DNA of 64,000 nt from Stutzerimonas nitrititolerans (GTDB taxonomy: Bacteria > Pseudomonadota > Gammaproteobacteria > Pseudomonadales > Pseudomonadaceae): contig NZ_RFFL01000014.1 in NCBI RefSeq assembly GCF_003696285.1, positions 62,001 through 126,000 of the forward strand, given 5' to 3'. Every line of letters begins with the position of its first letter. The stretch's first letter is position 1. Shown here piece by piece: positions 8,686 to 18,277 of the stretch. The notes beneath the pieces were generated by a model that was not told the DNA's origin, did not search any database, and was given only the letters and a program-made list of their open reading frames with translations. The position numbers and the translations under genes are program-made.

Positions 8686-10608
8686 ATGAAGAATCTCAAG
8701 GTTGCCCTGAAGCTGGGTTCAGGTTTTGGCGCAGTCGGTGTGTTGGCGATCATCGTGGCGATCATCGGGGTTCGCAGCCTCGATAATCTGGTGTCACGCA
8801 GCGATAAAGCCCTTGCATCCTACGGGCTGCTCAATGAAGCGAATTACGTCCGGCATCTGCAATCGGTCTTCGACGCTACCGGTGACAGAGCGCATATCAA
8901 CGAGCTGAACCGGTCGATCGACAAGATCCTCCAAGTTGCGAAATCCACCAGGCAAAACTTCACCTCGGCGGACGATATCGAGAATATCGATGCCGTCACC
9001 TCGGCAATGTTGGCTTATCAGGCCAGTTTTCATCGTCTGGCCAGCGCGGCCGAGCAGAAAATCAAGACGCGTAGCGGCTGGTTACAAGCCGGCAACGAGG
9101 CGGATCGGCTGGCGGTGGAGCTCGAAAGCGATCTCGCCGGAACGCCCGACGCGCCAGTGATGCATTTCGATGCGCATCAGGCAGGGTTGGCGCTTTTCGC
9201 TGTCGAGCTGGCGAAACAGAATCGCCAGTTGCGCTTTGCTGTCAGCCGCTACCTTACGGATGAGGCGGATGAGACCCTTAAGGCGCTGATACAGCAGTTC
9301 GACCTGGCTCGGGCAGCTTCCAAGCCGCTCGAGGGCGAACTTCGGGAAGACCAGGCTGAAATGCTCCAGCAATTCCAGACGCGGGTGAACGAGTACATCG
9401 GGCACGTAGAGCAACTGCCCCCGCTCGTGGAGCAGGAGCGGCAGGCACGCCGGGACATGGCCGAGCATTTCCAGACGGCCTATGCCAGTGTCGAGAAAAT
9501 TGTCGAAGGGCAGATCGCGAAGAGTGAATCGGACGCCGCCGCCGCCGAAATATTGATGCTCCTGGTTACCGCTCTGGCGCTGGTGCTTGCCGGCTTGATC
9601 AGTTGGCTGATCGTCCGCCAGGTCACGCGGCCGTTGAACAATGCCCTGAAAATCGCCGAGGCCATCGGTGCCGGTGACATGACGGAAGTTGCGATCGAGC
9701 GCCGTGGCGACGAGTTCGGCGCGTTGCTCGGTTCGCTGGACAGGACACGACAGAACCTGCGTGGGCTGCTTGCCCATGTGACCGATAGCACCATCCAGCT
9801 GGCCTCGGCGGCCGAGCAGCTGTCGGCCGTGACCGAGCAGACCAGCGCCGGCGTCAGCAGCCAGCGCCAGGAGACCGACCAGGTCGCGACCGCGATGAAC
9901 GAGATGGCCGCGACGGTCCACGAGGTCGCACAGAATGCACAGGAGGCCTCCAGCGCCGCCCAGCGTGCCGATAACCAGGCTGCCCATGGTTCCGTGGTGC
10001 TCCAGCGGGCGCTGACCCAGATCGGCAAGCTGACCGATGAGGTGTCGCTTTCCACCGACGCCGTCAACCGACTGAACGAGGAAAGCGTAAGCATCAGCAC
10101 GGTACTGACCGTCATCAACGGCATCGCCGAGCAGACCAATCTCCTGGCCTTGAACGCTGCGATCGAGGCGGCGCGGGCCGGTGAGGCCGGGCGCGGCTTC
10201 GCGGTGGTCGCCGACGAGGTCCGGGGCCTAGCCCAGCGAACCCAGGAGTCGACCGCCCAGATCGAGCAGCTCATCGCCGGATTGCAGAGCCGCGCCCGAG
10301 GCGCATCGGACATGATGAATGCGAGCAACACGCTGGCTCAGGACACGGTGGTGCTCGCCAGGGAAGTCGAAACAGGTCTGAACGACGTGGTGCAGACCAT
10401 CTCGCTGATCCAGGCGATGAACATGCAGATCGCCACCGCGGCCGAAGAGCAGAGTTCGGTGGCCGAGGAGATCAATCGCTCGGTGCTGAACGTACGGGAT
10501 GTGGCCGAACAGTCGGCGGCGGCGGTGGAGGAGACGGCCGCCTCGACCGCCGAGCTGGCCCGTCTGGGCAACGAATTGCAGTCGAGGGTCAGCTTCTTCA
10601 AGGTCTGA
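8686..10608 (+). CDS. Methyl-accepting chemotaxis protein with HBM-type sensor domain
   Basis: 640 residues: TM1 (about 11-30), a ~255-residue all-helical periplasmic domain (about 32-287), TM2 (ILMLLVTALALVLAGLISWLIV, near 289-310), a HAMP domain (VTRPLNNALKIAEAIGAGD), and a cytoplasmic signalling domain with the hairpin-tip signature EQTNLLALNAAIEAARAGE (about 482-500). The periplasmic domain's length and helix-only composition fit the helical bimodular (HBM) ligand-binding domain, whose known Pseudomonas members sense TCA intermediates, polyamines or purines; the ligand here cannot be read from sequence. No CheR-docking pentapeptide is visible at the C-terminus (LQSRVSFFKV). ATG 8686 follows a GGAG site. 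The gene is monocistronic, with a strong hairpin after the stop. Confidence 0.9.
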   Translation: MKNLKVALKLGSGFGAVGVLAIIVAIIGVRSLDNLVSRSDKALASYGLLNEANYVRHLQSVFDATGDRAHINELNRSIDKILQVAKSTRQNFTSADDIENIDAVTSAMLAYQASFHRLASAAEQKIKTRSGWLQAGNEADRLAVELESDLAGTPDAPVMHFDAHQAGLALFAVELAKQNRQLRFAVSRYLTDEADETLKALIQQFDLARAASKPLEGELREDQAEMLQQFQTRVNEYIGHVEQLPPLVEQERQARRDMAEHFQTAYASVEKIVEGQIAKSESDAAAAEILMLLVTALALVLAGLISWLIVRQVTRPLNNALKIAEAIGAGDMTEVAIERRGDEFGALLGSLDRTRQNLRGLLAHVTDSTIQLASAAEQLSAVTEQTSAGVSSQRQETDQVATAMNEMAATVHEVAQNAQEASSAAQRADNQAAHGSVVLQRALTQIGKLTDEVSLSTDAVNRLNEESVSISTVLTVINGIAEQTNLLALNAAIEAARAGEAGRGFAVVADEVRGLAQRTQESTAQIEQLIAGLQSRARGASDMMNASNTLAQDTVVLAREVETGLNDVVQTISLIQAMNMQIATAAEEQSSVAEEINRSVLNVRDVAEQSAAAVEETAASTAELARLGNELQSRVSFFKV

Positions 10609-10621
10609 GCCCGCTCCGCAC

Positions 10622-10651
10622 GGTGCCGATCAAGGTTCATTGATCGGCGCC
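10622..10651. terminator. Hairpin between convergent genes
   Basis: A 12-bp stem (GGTGCCGATCAA pairs with TTGATCGGCGCC, one G-U pair) closes a 6-base loop, placed 13 bases after the chemoreceptor stop and 20 bases before the 3' end of the convergent gene. No U-run follows on either side, so it is a probable but not classical bidirectional terminator. Confidence 0.6.
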
Positions 10652-10671
10652 GCTTGGCCGGTTGGCCGGAC

Positions 10672-12081
10672 TCAGTCTCGCCGCCACCGACCGGTCAGGC
10701 GCCGCCAGCGCGAGGGCGGCAGCTCCGGCGGCTCGGGCCAGTGGGCCTTCTTGCTTTCGCATTGCACGATGCCATTGACCCCGAGCCGCAGGCGCCAGCG
10801 CTGGGCCGAGGGGAAATGCTGGCCAGGAACGCGGTGTACCAGCAGCAGGTTGTAGTCGTGCTGTTTCTCGATGGGGTGGGCCTGGATGGCGAACGGGTCC
10901 TCGTCGTCGGTACGGACGAACAGCTTGTTGTGGCTGGCCTGGATCATCGCGCAGAGCTGTTCGCAGTCGAGCGTCAGGCGCTCGCGGATTTCGTCATGCT
11001 CCAGCGCGGCCTTGTCCAGGTTGAGCAGCGAGCGGTAGCAGATGATCTGCCGTTCCTCGTTGGTGGCCCATTTGCCGGAGTGCTCGCGGATCAGCGGCGG
11101 CAGGTCGGGCAGCTTGCGGTAGTCGAGCCAGACCCATTGCTGGGCCAGTAGCTTGCGGGTGTAGGGCATGAGCAGGCGAATCTTCCAGCGCGGCTTGCCC
11201 TTGCGCAGCTTGCGGGTGATGGCGGTGATCATGTCGTCGCGCAGCAGGTCGCGAATGGCGTAGACCAGCGCAATGCCCAGCAGCAGGGTGAGCGACAGCT
11301 TCTGGCTGGCGTCGCGCGCGTTGAACAGGAAATAGGTGAACAGCGACATGATCAGCATGGTGGAAGCCGCCTTCACCAGCTTGTGGGTGCCGGCGCCCAG
11401 TTCGGTGACCTTGGCACGCAGCAGCACGGGATATTCCAGCAACCGGTGATACAGCCCCATGCGGTTCCAGACACGGGTAGGGGTGCCATGGAAGTCGCTC
11501 AGGTATTCGCGTTCCTTGCGGTACTTGAGCTCCTGGCGCAGAAACTCGGTCACGGCCTGCTTGAGCTCGTCGTCGAGTTCGGCGAACCCTTCGAGGGTCA
11601 TGCACTCCAGCAGGAACTGTTCGGCATGCCACGAAAAGTAGATGTCCATCTGCCGGAAATAGCGCAGCTGGTTGCTCTGCTGGGGCACGGACTTGCGCAG
11701 GCGCTGGGCGAAGTTCTGGCTCAGGCGCAGGGCACGGGCAATCGGCTCCGCTGCCGCACCGGAAGCCAACAACTGCTGGCGTAACCGTTCCATCGAGGCC
11801 TGGTACCGGAAGAACCAGGAGCCGTACATGATTTCGTAGTGGGGGGACAGCAGCACGAAGGAGCCGTCCGCCTTGCTGACGCGGTCTTTCGATGGCATGC
11901 CCAGCAAGCCGAAGCTGTGGGTGAGGGCGCTGAAGAAAAACTGCTCCTCGGCCAGGGTCCAGGCGGAGAGGTTGCTCTCGTGCGGGGTGAACAGATACAG
12001 CTCGATCCGGTGCCGTCCAGGCTCCTTGAGCGTACGGGTCAGCTGCAGACGGTAATCGCCCTTGCGCTTCAGTGAAAACAC
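10672..12081 (-). CDS. Hypothetical membrane protein, two central TM helices
   Basis: I do not recognise this 469-residue protein. Visible features are a soluble N-terminal half with aromatic and charged segments (FFFSALTHSFGLL, YGSWFFRYQASM), two adjacent hydrophobic helices at about residues 238-256 (MLIMSLFTYFLF) and 262-280 (LSLTLLLGIALVYAI), a basic segment after them (RKLRKGKPRWK), and a C-terminal soluble domain ending in an arginine/tryptophan-rich tail. It is likely an inner-membrane protein with both termini on one side. The start is GTG at 12081 behind a GGGGG stretch. It is convergent with the chemoreceptor and has no operon partner. It may be a lineage-conserved Pseudomonas protein, but no function is inferred. 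Confidence 0.7.
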   Translation of the reverse strand: MFSLKRKGDYRLQLTRTLKEPGRHRIELYLFTPHESNLSAWTLAEEQFFFSALTHSFGLLGMPSKDRVSKADGSFVLLSPHYEIMYGSWFFRYQASMERLRQQLLASGAAAEPIARALRLSQNFAQRLRKSVPQQSNQLRYFRQMDIYFSWHAEQFLLECMTLEGFAELDDELKQAVTEFLRQELKYRKEREYLSDFHGTPTRVWNRMGLYHRLLEYPVLLRAKVTELGAGTHKLVKAASTMLIMSLFTYFLFNARDASQKLSLTLLLGIALVYAIRDLLRDDMITAITRKLRKGKPRWKIRLLMPYTRKLLAQQWVWLDYRKLPDLPPLIREHSGKWATNEERQIICYRSLLNLDKAALEHDEIRERLTLDCEQLCAMIQASHNKLFVRTDDEDPFAIQAHPIEKQHDYNLLLVHRVPGQHFPSAQRWRLRLGVNGIVQCESKKAHWPEPPELPPSRWRRLTGRWRRD

Positions 12082-12363
12082 GGAACCCCCGATGACAGTT
12101 GACCGCGCTCAGGATACCAAGCTTGCCGATGAAAGAGCGCGAGGCCGCTGAAGCCATGGAGCGGCCTGTTGGCCACAAGCGCTACGGCGTAATACCAAAG
12201 CGCCAGTGCCCCCGGTCAGCGCCGCTCGTGCGCGGGAGGCAGTACGGATGACAGGGCCAAAGCACTAGCCATTCGCCGCCATCGCAGCGTATGTGTGCCC
12301 AGGTGGCCTTTCGATAATCGCTCCCGTCACGACTGCCTGTCGTCAAATACAGCGGAGAGCGCC

Positions 12364-13551
12364 ATGCACAACAACAAGAAAGCCGTTTCAACCCTGCTGC
12401 CTGTGGCCCTGGCCGGTGCCGTCGCCCTGTCGGCGAGCCAGTCGGCATTGGCTGAAATCGTGCTTTACGACCAGGATGACACTCGCTTTTCCACCGATGG
12501 TTACTTCAACACCTTCTATGTGCACAGCGATGTCGATCGTGCCGGCGAGCAGTTCGACCGCAAGCAATCGCGGGTCAAGATGGGCTTCCTGCCCAACTAC
12601 ATTGGCTTCAACTTCAGCAAGCAGGTCGAGGACCTCAAGCTGGGCGGCCGTTCCTCGTTCTGGGTAACCATCAACGACAGCGACACCAATGGCACCGAGA
12701 CCGGCATCGACGTCCGCCAGTTCTACGCCACGGTGTCCAACGATGCCTGGGGCGAGGTGCTGTTCGGCAAGGATTTCGGTCTGTTCGCCCGTTCCAACAT
12801 CCTGCTCGATGAAATGCTCACCGGCTATGGCCAGGTCAGCGACACCCTGGGCCTGGTGGACGGCGGCGGCGTCTCCTTTGGCAACATCGGCACCGGCTAC
12901 CCCTATCCGTTCCCGACATCCCAGGTCACCTATCGCTCCCCGGTGATGAGCGGGTTGCGCATTGCGGTCGGCATCATGGACCCGGTGGACACCACCGAGG
13001 ACAGCAGCTCCACCCTGGACAAGGCCTACCAGGAAGAGCCGCGCCTGGAAGCCGAGGTGACCTACCAGTTCGAGCTGGGCGGCACCCAGTTCTATACCTG
13101 GATCAACGCCATGCAGCAGAACTCGGACAACACCGACAGCAGCATCGAGGATGTCACATCCAAGGGCCTCGGCTACGGCGTGCAGGCGAAGATGGGCAGC
13201 TTCTCGCTGACCGCCTCGGGCTTCCAGGCCGAGGGCATCAACCCATTCTTCACCAACAACGCCGGCGAAGCCTTGCTGCGCGAGGTGGACAGTGATGGCT
13301 ACCTGCTGCAGGGCTCGTACCGCTTCGGCAAGAACCGCATCGCGCTGTCCTACGGCAAGACCAAGGACGACGGCAACGGCCTGGGCACCGCCGCCGACTA
13401 CGAGACCCGCGGCATCGCGCTGTTCCACGACATCAACGACAACCTCAAGCTGGTCGCCGAACTCAACGAGTTCGAGATCGCGGGGCGGAGCACCAATGCC
13501 GTCGACGAGGAAACCCGGACCTTCGCCGTGGGCGCTGCGCTGAGCTTCTGA
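12364..13551 (+). CDS. Outer-membrane porin (Gram-negative porin family)
   Basis: A 395-residue protein with a signal peptide (MHNNKKAVSTLLPVALAG to SALA-E), a mature chain of alternating amphipathic strands typical of a 16-stranded trimeric porin, and the terminal phenylalanine needed for outer-membrane assembly (VGAALSF). The segment GEVLFGKDFGLF resembles the strand before the constriction loop in proteobacterial general porins. Specificity is unknown; proximity to the alcohol-oxidation region is suggestive only. ATG 12364 is preceded by GGAGAG at ideal spacing. A stem-loop with a T-tract ends the transcript, and the gene stands alone. Confidence 0.85.
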   Translation: MHNNKKAVSTLLPVALAGAVALSASQSALAEIVLYDQDDTRFSTDGYFNTFYVHSDVDRAGEQFDRKQSRVKMGFLPNYIGFNFSKQVEDLKLGGRSSFWVTINDSDTNGTETGIDVRQFYATVSNDAWGEVLFGKDFGLFARSNILLDEMLTGYGQVSDTLGLVDGGGVSFGNIGTGYPYPFPTSQVTYRSPVMSGLRIAVGIMDPVDTTEDSSSTLDKAYQEEPRLEAEVTYQFELGGTQFYTWINAMQQNSDNTDSSIEDVTSKGLGYGVQAKMGSFSLTASGFQAEGINPFFTNNAGEALLREVDSDGYLLQGSYRFGKNRIALSYGKTKDDGNGLGTAADYETRGIALFHDINDNLKLVAELNEFEIAGRSTNAVDEETRTFAVGAALSF

Positions 13552-13570
13552 GCCCGGCAGGCAGCACAGA

Positions 13571-13600
13571 GGCTGGTCCCCGCGAGGGGGCCGGCCTTTT
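13571..13600 (+). terminator. Rho-independent terminator of the porin gene
   Basis: An 11-bp GC-rich stem (GGCTGGTCCCC with GGGGGCCGGCC, two G-U pairs) closes a GCGA tetraloop and is followed directly by TTTT, 20 bases after the porin stop. Confidence 0.85.
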
Positions 13601-13748
13601 CCGTATTCCTCCATCCTCTTCGCGTGACGATCCGGCCAGGCATCGCTACCTAGGCAGGTCCGTTCCGGTACTCAAGTAGCATTTTCGTACCGCAAGCCCT
13701 GACCAAGAATGGGGTCAATCCGATACGGGTGAGACGGGAGGACGGTGC

Positions 13749-14912
13749 GTGAGTGAACAGCAGGCGCAGATGATACGCACGGCAATGTCCGAAGCGCGGC
13801 TGGCCGAGACGGTGGCCCAGGACCTGGCGCGCCAGCTGATCCATCCGCACCTCGGTTTCGTGCTGTTCTTCTGCTCGGCCGAATACGATCTGCCGGCCCT
13901 GGGCGATGCGTTGCAGCAGTACTTCGGCGGCGTGCGTCTGGTGGGCTGCACCTCGGCGGGGGAGATCACCGCCCAGGGCTACAGTCGCAGTTGCGTCAGC
14001 GCCATCGGCTTCGACCACCGCAGTTTTTCGATCGCCTGCGAGCTGATCGACGAAATGGAGCGTTTCAGCCTGATCGATGCCCAGCAACTGGTGGAGCGGC
14101 TGGGCAGCGCCTGTCGCAGCAATTCCCTGGCGCCGATCAAGGACCACAGCTTCGCCCTGACCCTGCTCGACGGCCTGTCCAGCCGCGAGGAACAGGTGCT
14201 CGCCGCGCTCAGTGCGGCTTTCGGCAGCATCCCCCATTTCGGCGGCTCGGCGGGCGACGACAATCACCTGAGCGATACTCACGTCTACTACGACGGCCGT
14301 TTCCACAGTGGTGCGGCCATCGTGGTGTTGGTCAACACCTGGCTGGATTTCGAGGTGTTCACCACCCACCACATCCTGCCCAATGGCGAGAAGCTGGTGG
14401 TCACTCGCGCCGACAGCAACGGTCGGCGCGTCTTCGAGCTGAATGCCGAGCCCGCCGCCGAGGAATACGCGCGGCTGATCGGCGTGCCGGTCGCCGAACT
14501 CGACCACCGGCTGTTCGCCGCGCATCCCTTGGCGGTGCGCATCAACGAGCAGTACTACGTGCGCTCGATCCAGAAGGTCAACGACGACCTGAGCCTGACC
14601 TTCTACTGCGCGGTGGAGAACGGCATCGTGCTGACGGCCATGCAGCCCGGCCCGTTGATGCCCAATCTCGAAGCGCTGTTCCGGCGGCTCGAACAGCGTC
14701 TCGGGCCGCCGCTCCTCACCATTGGCTGCGATTGCTTCCTGCGCCGCCTGGAAATCGAGGCCAACGGCGCCAGCGAGCAGGTTTCGGCTTTTCTCAGGCG
14801 CCAGCAGGTGATCGGCTTCAACACCTACGGAGAGCAGTTCAATGGCATGCACATCAACCAGACCTTCACCGGTGTCGCCATTGGTCGGCCTGGAGGGCGG
14901 GGCGGTCGTTGA
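13749..14912 (+). CDS. nosP: FIST-domain nitric-oxide sensor NosP
   Basis: The 387-residue soluble protein has the two-part FIST architecture: a FIST-N half with the GCTSAGEI motif (about residues 65-75) and GGSAGDD (about 170), and a FIST-C half from about 220 to 370. In P. aeruginosa the homologue (PA1975) is a haem protein that binds NO and inhibits the partner kinase NahK. The assignment rests on domain plus position: the next gene is a NahK-type hybrid kinase and the two overlap by 71 bases. The start is GTG 13749 behind a strong GGGAGGA site. Haem binding is inferred from the family. Confidence 0.85.
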   Translation: MSEQQAQMIRTAMSEARLAETVAQDLARQLIHPHLGFVLFFCSAEYDLPALGDALQQYFGGVRLVGCTSAGEITAQGYSRSCVSAIGFDHRSFSIACELIDEMERFSLIDAQQLVERLGSACRSNSLAPIKDHSFALTLLDGLSSREEQVLAALSAAFGSIPHFGGSAGDDNHLSDTHVYYDGRFHSGAAIVVLVNTWLDFEVFTTHHILPNGEKLVVTRADSNGRRVFELNAEPAAEEYARLIGVPVAELDHRLFAAHPLAVRINEQYYVRSIQKVNDDLSLTFYCAVENGIVLTAMQPGPLMPNLEALFRRLEQRLGPPLLTIGCDCFLRRLEIEANGASEQVSAFLRRQQVIGFNTYGEQFNGMHINQTFTGVAIGRPGGRGGR

Positions 14913-17481
14913 CCTGCTGGCGCGCCAGGCCGAGCTGGAGCGCGAGAACCACAAGCTGGCGCGCATCAACGCCGCCCTGATCGAACGGGTCGAGTCCAGC
15001 GGCGCCGGGCGTGATGCGCCCTATGCAGCCTTCCAGCATTCGGTGGAACTGGCCGAGCAGGTACGCGAGCGTACCGATGCGCTGAACCAGGCGATGGCCG
15101 AACTCAAGGGCAGCAACCAGCTGCTCAGCGACGCGCGCCTGCGGGCAGAAACTGCCCACCAGCACCTGGTCGATGCCATCGAGAGCATTTCCGATGCCTT
15201 CGTGCTGTTCGACCGCGAGCAGCGCATCGTGCTGTTCAATCGTCGTTTCAAGTCGCTGTGGAGCCGCACCCGCGCGCGTATCAATGCCGGCACGCGGCTG
15301 ATCGACGTGCGCCAGCTGGCCGAGAGCACCGGATTGATCGTCGAGGAGCACCGCGGCAAGGGCGACGAGCCGACCGTCTACCGGCTGAACAACGGGCGCT
15401 GGGTGCAGGTCAGCGAGCGGCCGACGCGCGAGGGTGGGCTGGTCATCCTCTACACCGACATCACCGAGGTGAAAGTCAGCGAAACCATGCGCCGCGAGCA
15501 GGCACTGGCACAGAAGTCGCGCCTGCTGCAGCGCGCGGTCGACAACCTGTCCCAGGGGGTGGCCATGGTCGGTGCCGAGGGCGCGCTGGAACTGTGGAAC
15601 CGACGCTTCCTCGAACTCTGCGGGCTGGCGCCGATCGAGGCGCACCGGCCGTTCGAGGAAGTGATGGCCGAGAGCGAGCTGAAGCTCCTGACGCCGAATA
15701 CCCGGGATGGGCAGGATCGGCCGGTACGTGAACTGGAACAACGCCTGTTCGACGGCCGCATGCTGGAAATCCGCACCCATGCGCTGCCCACCGGCGGTTT
15801 CGTCAACACCTTCACCGACATTACCGAACGCTACCGCCATGCCGAAGCGCTGCGCGAGAGCGAGCGCTGGATCCGCCTGATCACCGATCATGTGCCGGCG
15901 CTGATCGCCTACGTGTCGTCCGACCTGACTTACGAATTCACCAACAAGGTCTACGAGGAATGGTACCGCTGGCCCAGCGACGGCATGCTCGGGCAGAGCC
16001 TGCCCGAAGTGCACAGCGGCGAGCACTGGCGGCAGCTGGCGCCTTACATCGATCGCGCCTTGTCCGGCGAGAACGTCAGCTTCGAGATATCCGAGCGCAA
16101 CCATGCCGGTCAGCAGCGCTACATGCTGCGTTCCTACGTACCGAACCGGCTTTCCAGCGGCGAGGTCGCCGGCATCTTCGTGCTGATCCAGGACATTACC
16201 GACCGTCGGCGCACCGCCGAGGCGCTGCACCAGGCCTACCAGAACCTGGAACAGCGGGTGCGCGAGCGCACCGCCGAGCTGACCAGCCTCAACGACCAGC
16301 TGTTGCGCGAGATCGACGAGCGCAGCCTGGTGGAGGCGCGATTGCGCGAGGCCAAGCGCGAGGCGGAGCTGGCCAACCTGTCCAAGACCAAATTCCTCGC
16401 CGCCGTCAGCCATGACCTGCTGCAACCGCTGAACGCCGCTCGGCTGTTCACCAGCGCGTTGCTGGAACAGCCGGCAGAGCCCAGCGGCGGGCTGGTGCGC
16501 AACATCAGCAATTCGCTGGAGGACGTGGAGAACCTGCTCGGCACCCTGGTGGATATTTCCAAGCTCGACGCCGGTGTGATCAAGCCGGATATTGCCCCGT
16601 TCGCCGTCAGCGAGCTGCTGGAGAACCTCGCCATGGAGTTCCGCCAGATTGCCGGGGCCGAGCGCCTGCAACTGGACTTCATCCCCAGCTCGGCACTGGT
16701 GCGCAGCGATATCCAGCTGCTGGCGCGCATCCTGCGCAACCTGCTGACCAATGCCATCCGCTATACGCCGCAGGGGCGCGTGCTGCTGGGCTGCCGGCGG
16801 CGTCGGCAGCGGCTGTCGATCGAGGTGTGGGACACCGGCGTCGGCATCGCCGACGACAAACTCGAGGAAATCTTCCAGGAGTTCAAGCGCGGGGAGGGCG
16901 TGCGGCCGAACCAGGACCGTGGCCTGGGCCTCGGCCTGGCCATCGTCGAGAAGATCGCGCGCATGCTCGGTCATCGCATTCAGGTCAGCTCGCAGCCGGG
17001 GCGTGGGTCCCGGTTCGCCATCGAGGTGCCACTGGCCAGGCGCGCGCCCCTGCTGCGTGCCGAGCCGACCACCACCGAACTGGTACTCCAGCGCCTGCAA
17101 GGCGCGCGCGTCTGGGTGCTGGATAACGATACGGCGATCTGCGCCGGCATGCGCACCCTGCTCGAAGGCTGGGGCTGCGCGGTGACCACGGCGCTCTCGG
17201 AAGAAGATCTGGCGCGCCAGGTGGACGACTTCCATGCCGAGGCCGACCTGCTGATCGCCGATTACCACCTGGACAACGGCCACACCGGCATCGACGTGGT
17301 CGCCAAGGTCAACGCCCGTCGCGCCAACCCGCTGCCGGCGCTGATGATCACGGCCAACTACAGCAACGAACTCAAGCAACAGGTACGCGAGCTGGGGCAC
17401 ATGCTGATGCACAAGCCGGTACGGCCGATGAAGCTGAAGACCGCCATGTGCCATATGCTGGAACACGGGCAGGCGGGCTGA
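14842..17481 (+). CDS. nahK: Hybrid sensor histidine kinase NahK (ErcS'-type)
   Basis: An 879-residue soluble hybrid kinase: N-terminal coiled coil, three PAS-like domains (about 115-210, 230-330, 345-460), a second coiled coil, HisKA with H524 (AVSHDLLQPLN), a HATPase with NLLTNAIRYTP, DTGVGIAD and GLGLGLAIV, and a C-terminal receiver with D807 (LIADYHL). There are no membrane helices, so it is a cytoplasmic sensor. P. aeruginosa NahK/ErcS' sends phosphate to HptB and affects biofilm and the switch between attached and motile growth, and was also linked to ethanol oxidation. ATG 14842 lies inside nosP but has a perfectly spaced GGAGAG, supporting the 71-base overlap and coupling. Confidence 0.9.
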   Translation: MACTSTRPSPVSPLVGLEGGAVVDLLARQAELERENHKLARINAALIERVESSGAGRDAPYAAFQHSVELAEQVRERTDALNQAMAELKGSNQLLSDARLRAETAHQHLVDAIESISDAFVLFDREQRIVLFNRRFKSLWSRTRARINAGTRLIDVRQLAESTGLIVEEHRGKGDEPTVYRLNNGRWVQVSERPTREGGLVILYTDITEVKVSETMRREQALAQKSRLLQRAVDNLSQGVAMVGAEGALELWNRRFLELCGLAPIEAHRPFEEVMAESELKLLTPNTRDGQDRPVRELEQRLFDGRMLEIRTHALPTGGFVNTFTDITERYRHAEALRESERWIRLITDHVPALIAYVSSDLTYEFTNKVYEEWYRWPSDGMLGQSLPEVHSGEHWRQLAPYIDRALSGENVSFEISERNHAGQQRYMLRSYVPNRLSSGEVAGIFVLIQDITDRRRTAEALHQAYQNLEQRVRERTAELTSLNDQLLREIDERSLVEARLREAKREAELANLSKTKFLAAVSHDLLQPLNAARLFTSALLEQPAEPSGGLVRNISNSLEDVENLLGTLVDISKLDAGVIKPDIAPFAVSELLENLAMEFRQIAGAERLQLDFIPSSALVRSDIQLLARILRNLLTNAIRYTPQGRVLLGCRRRRQRLSIEVWDTGVGIADDKLEEIFQEFKRGEGVRPNQDRGLGLGLAIVEKIARMLGHRIQVSSQPGRGSRFAIEVPLARRAPLLRAEPTTTELVLQRLQGARVWVLDNDTAICAGMRTLLEGWGCAVTTALSEEDLARQVDDFHAEADLLIADYHLDNGHTGIDVVAKVNARRANPLPALMITANYSNELKQQVRELGHMLMHKPVRPMKLKTAMCHMLEHGQAG

Positions 17482-17562
17482 ATGGGCAGGCTGCGTTGAT
17501 GCGTGGGACGTGCCTGTGAACGCACCGCGCCGAGTGCGCCACCGCCGAACCCGGTACTCGCC

Positions 17563-18228
17563 TTAGCGCCGCAGGTAGGCGGTGAAGTCGATATCGCCGG
17601 CCGAGAGGATCGCCTGCACGCGGTTGTGCACGTTGAGCTTGCGCAGGATCGCCGAGACGTGTGCCTTGACCGTGGTTTCGGCGATGTCGAGGTTGTAGGC
17701 GATCTGCTTGTTGGATTCGCCCTTGGTCATGCGCTCCAGTACCAGCAGTTGCTTGCGGGTCAGCGCCTGCAGCAGCTCGGGCGGGATCGAGGGTTCGTTG
17801 TAGCTGGTCTGGCGCCGGCCGCTTTTCTGGCTGCGGATGATGTCCGAAGGCAGGTAGACGTTGCCGTTGAGAATCTGCTCGATGGCCTCGGTCATCTGGG
17901 CCCGCGGCGACGATTTGGTGATGAAGCCGACCGCGCCGTAGGTGATCGCCTGCAGCACGATCTGCTTGTCCTGCTCGGCGGAAACGATCACCACCGGAAT
18001 GGTCGGAGCCTCGTTGCGCAGGTTGATCAGTCCGTTCAGGCCGTGCATGCCGGGCATGTTGAGGTCGAGCAGGACCAGGTCGAGGTCGTCGTGTTCGAGG
18101 GTCAGGGCCAGCGCGCTGTCGAGGTCGGCGGTTTCCAGGATCTCGCTGTCGGGAAAGCCGTCGCGAATGACATTGTGGATGGCTTCGCGAAACAGCGGAT
18201 GGTCATCGGCAATCAGAATCTTGTACAA
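17563..18228 (-). CDS. agmR: LuxR-family response regulator, AgmR/ErbR type
   Basis: 221 residues: receiver domain with acidic pocket D8/D9, phosphoacceptor D55 ([11 protein letters not shown]) and K104-region FITKSS, then a LuxR/NarL HTH ([40 protein letters not shown]). Length and sequence style match AgmR/ErbR, the regulator of quinoprotein ethanol oxidation in P. aeruginosa and of ped genes in P. putida. The close paralogue ErdR, which acts on acetyl-CoA synthetase, is the alternative; position beside the alcohol-oxidation genes favours AgmR. The start is TTG 18228 with a strong AGAGGTGA site and no usable ATG. It is convergent with nahK. Confidence 0.82.
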   Translation of the reverse strand: MYKILIADDHPLFREAIHNVIRDGFPDSEILETADLDSALALTLEHDDLDLVLLDLNMPGMHGLNGLINLRNEAPTIPVVIVSAEQDKQIVLQAITYGAVGFITKSSPRAQMTEAIEQILNGNVYLPSDIIRSQKSGRRQTSYNEPSIPPELLQALTRKQLLVLERMTKGESNKQIAYNLDIAETTVKAHVSAILRKLNVHNRVQAILSAGDIDFTAYLRR

Positions 18229-18277
18229 GGCCGTTCACCTCTTTGTTGTGGTTATGGTCGGCACGTTCAGCGGTTCA

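Noticed and set aside
12182-12448. An 88-codon minus-strand frame before the porin
   Set aside because: It overlaps the porin signal-peptide region and has no ribosome site or recognisable feature.
14866-17466. An 866-codon minus-strand frame opposite nahK
   Set aside because: The kinase frame has all expected motifs; the antisense frame is a codon-bias shadow typical of high-GC genes.
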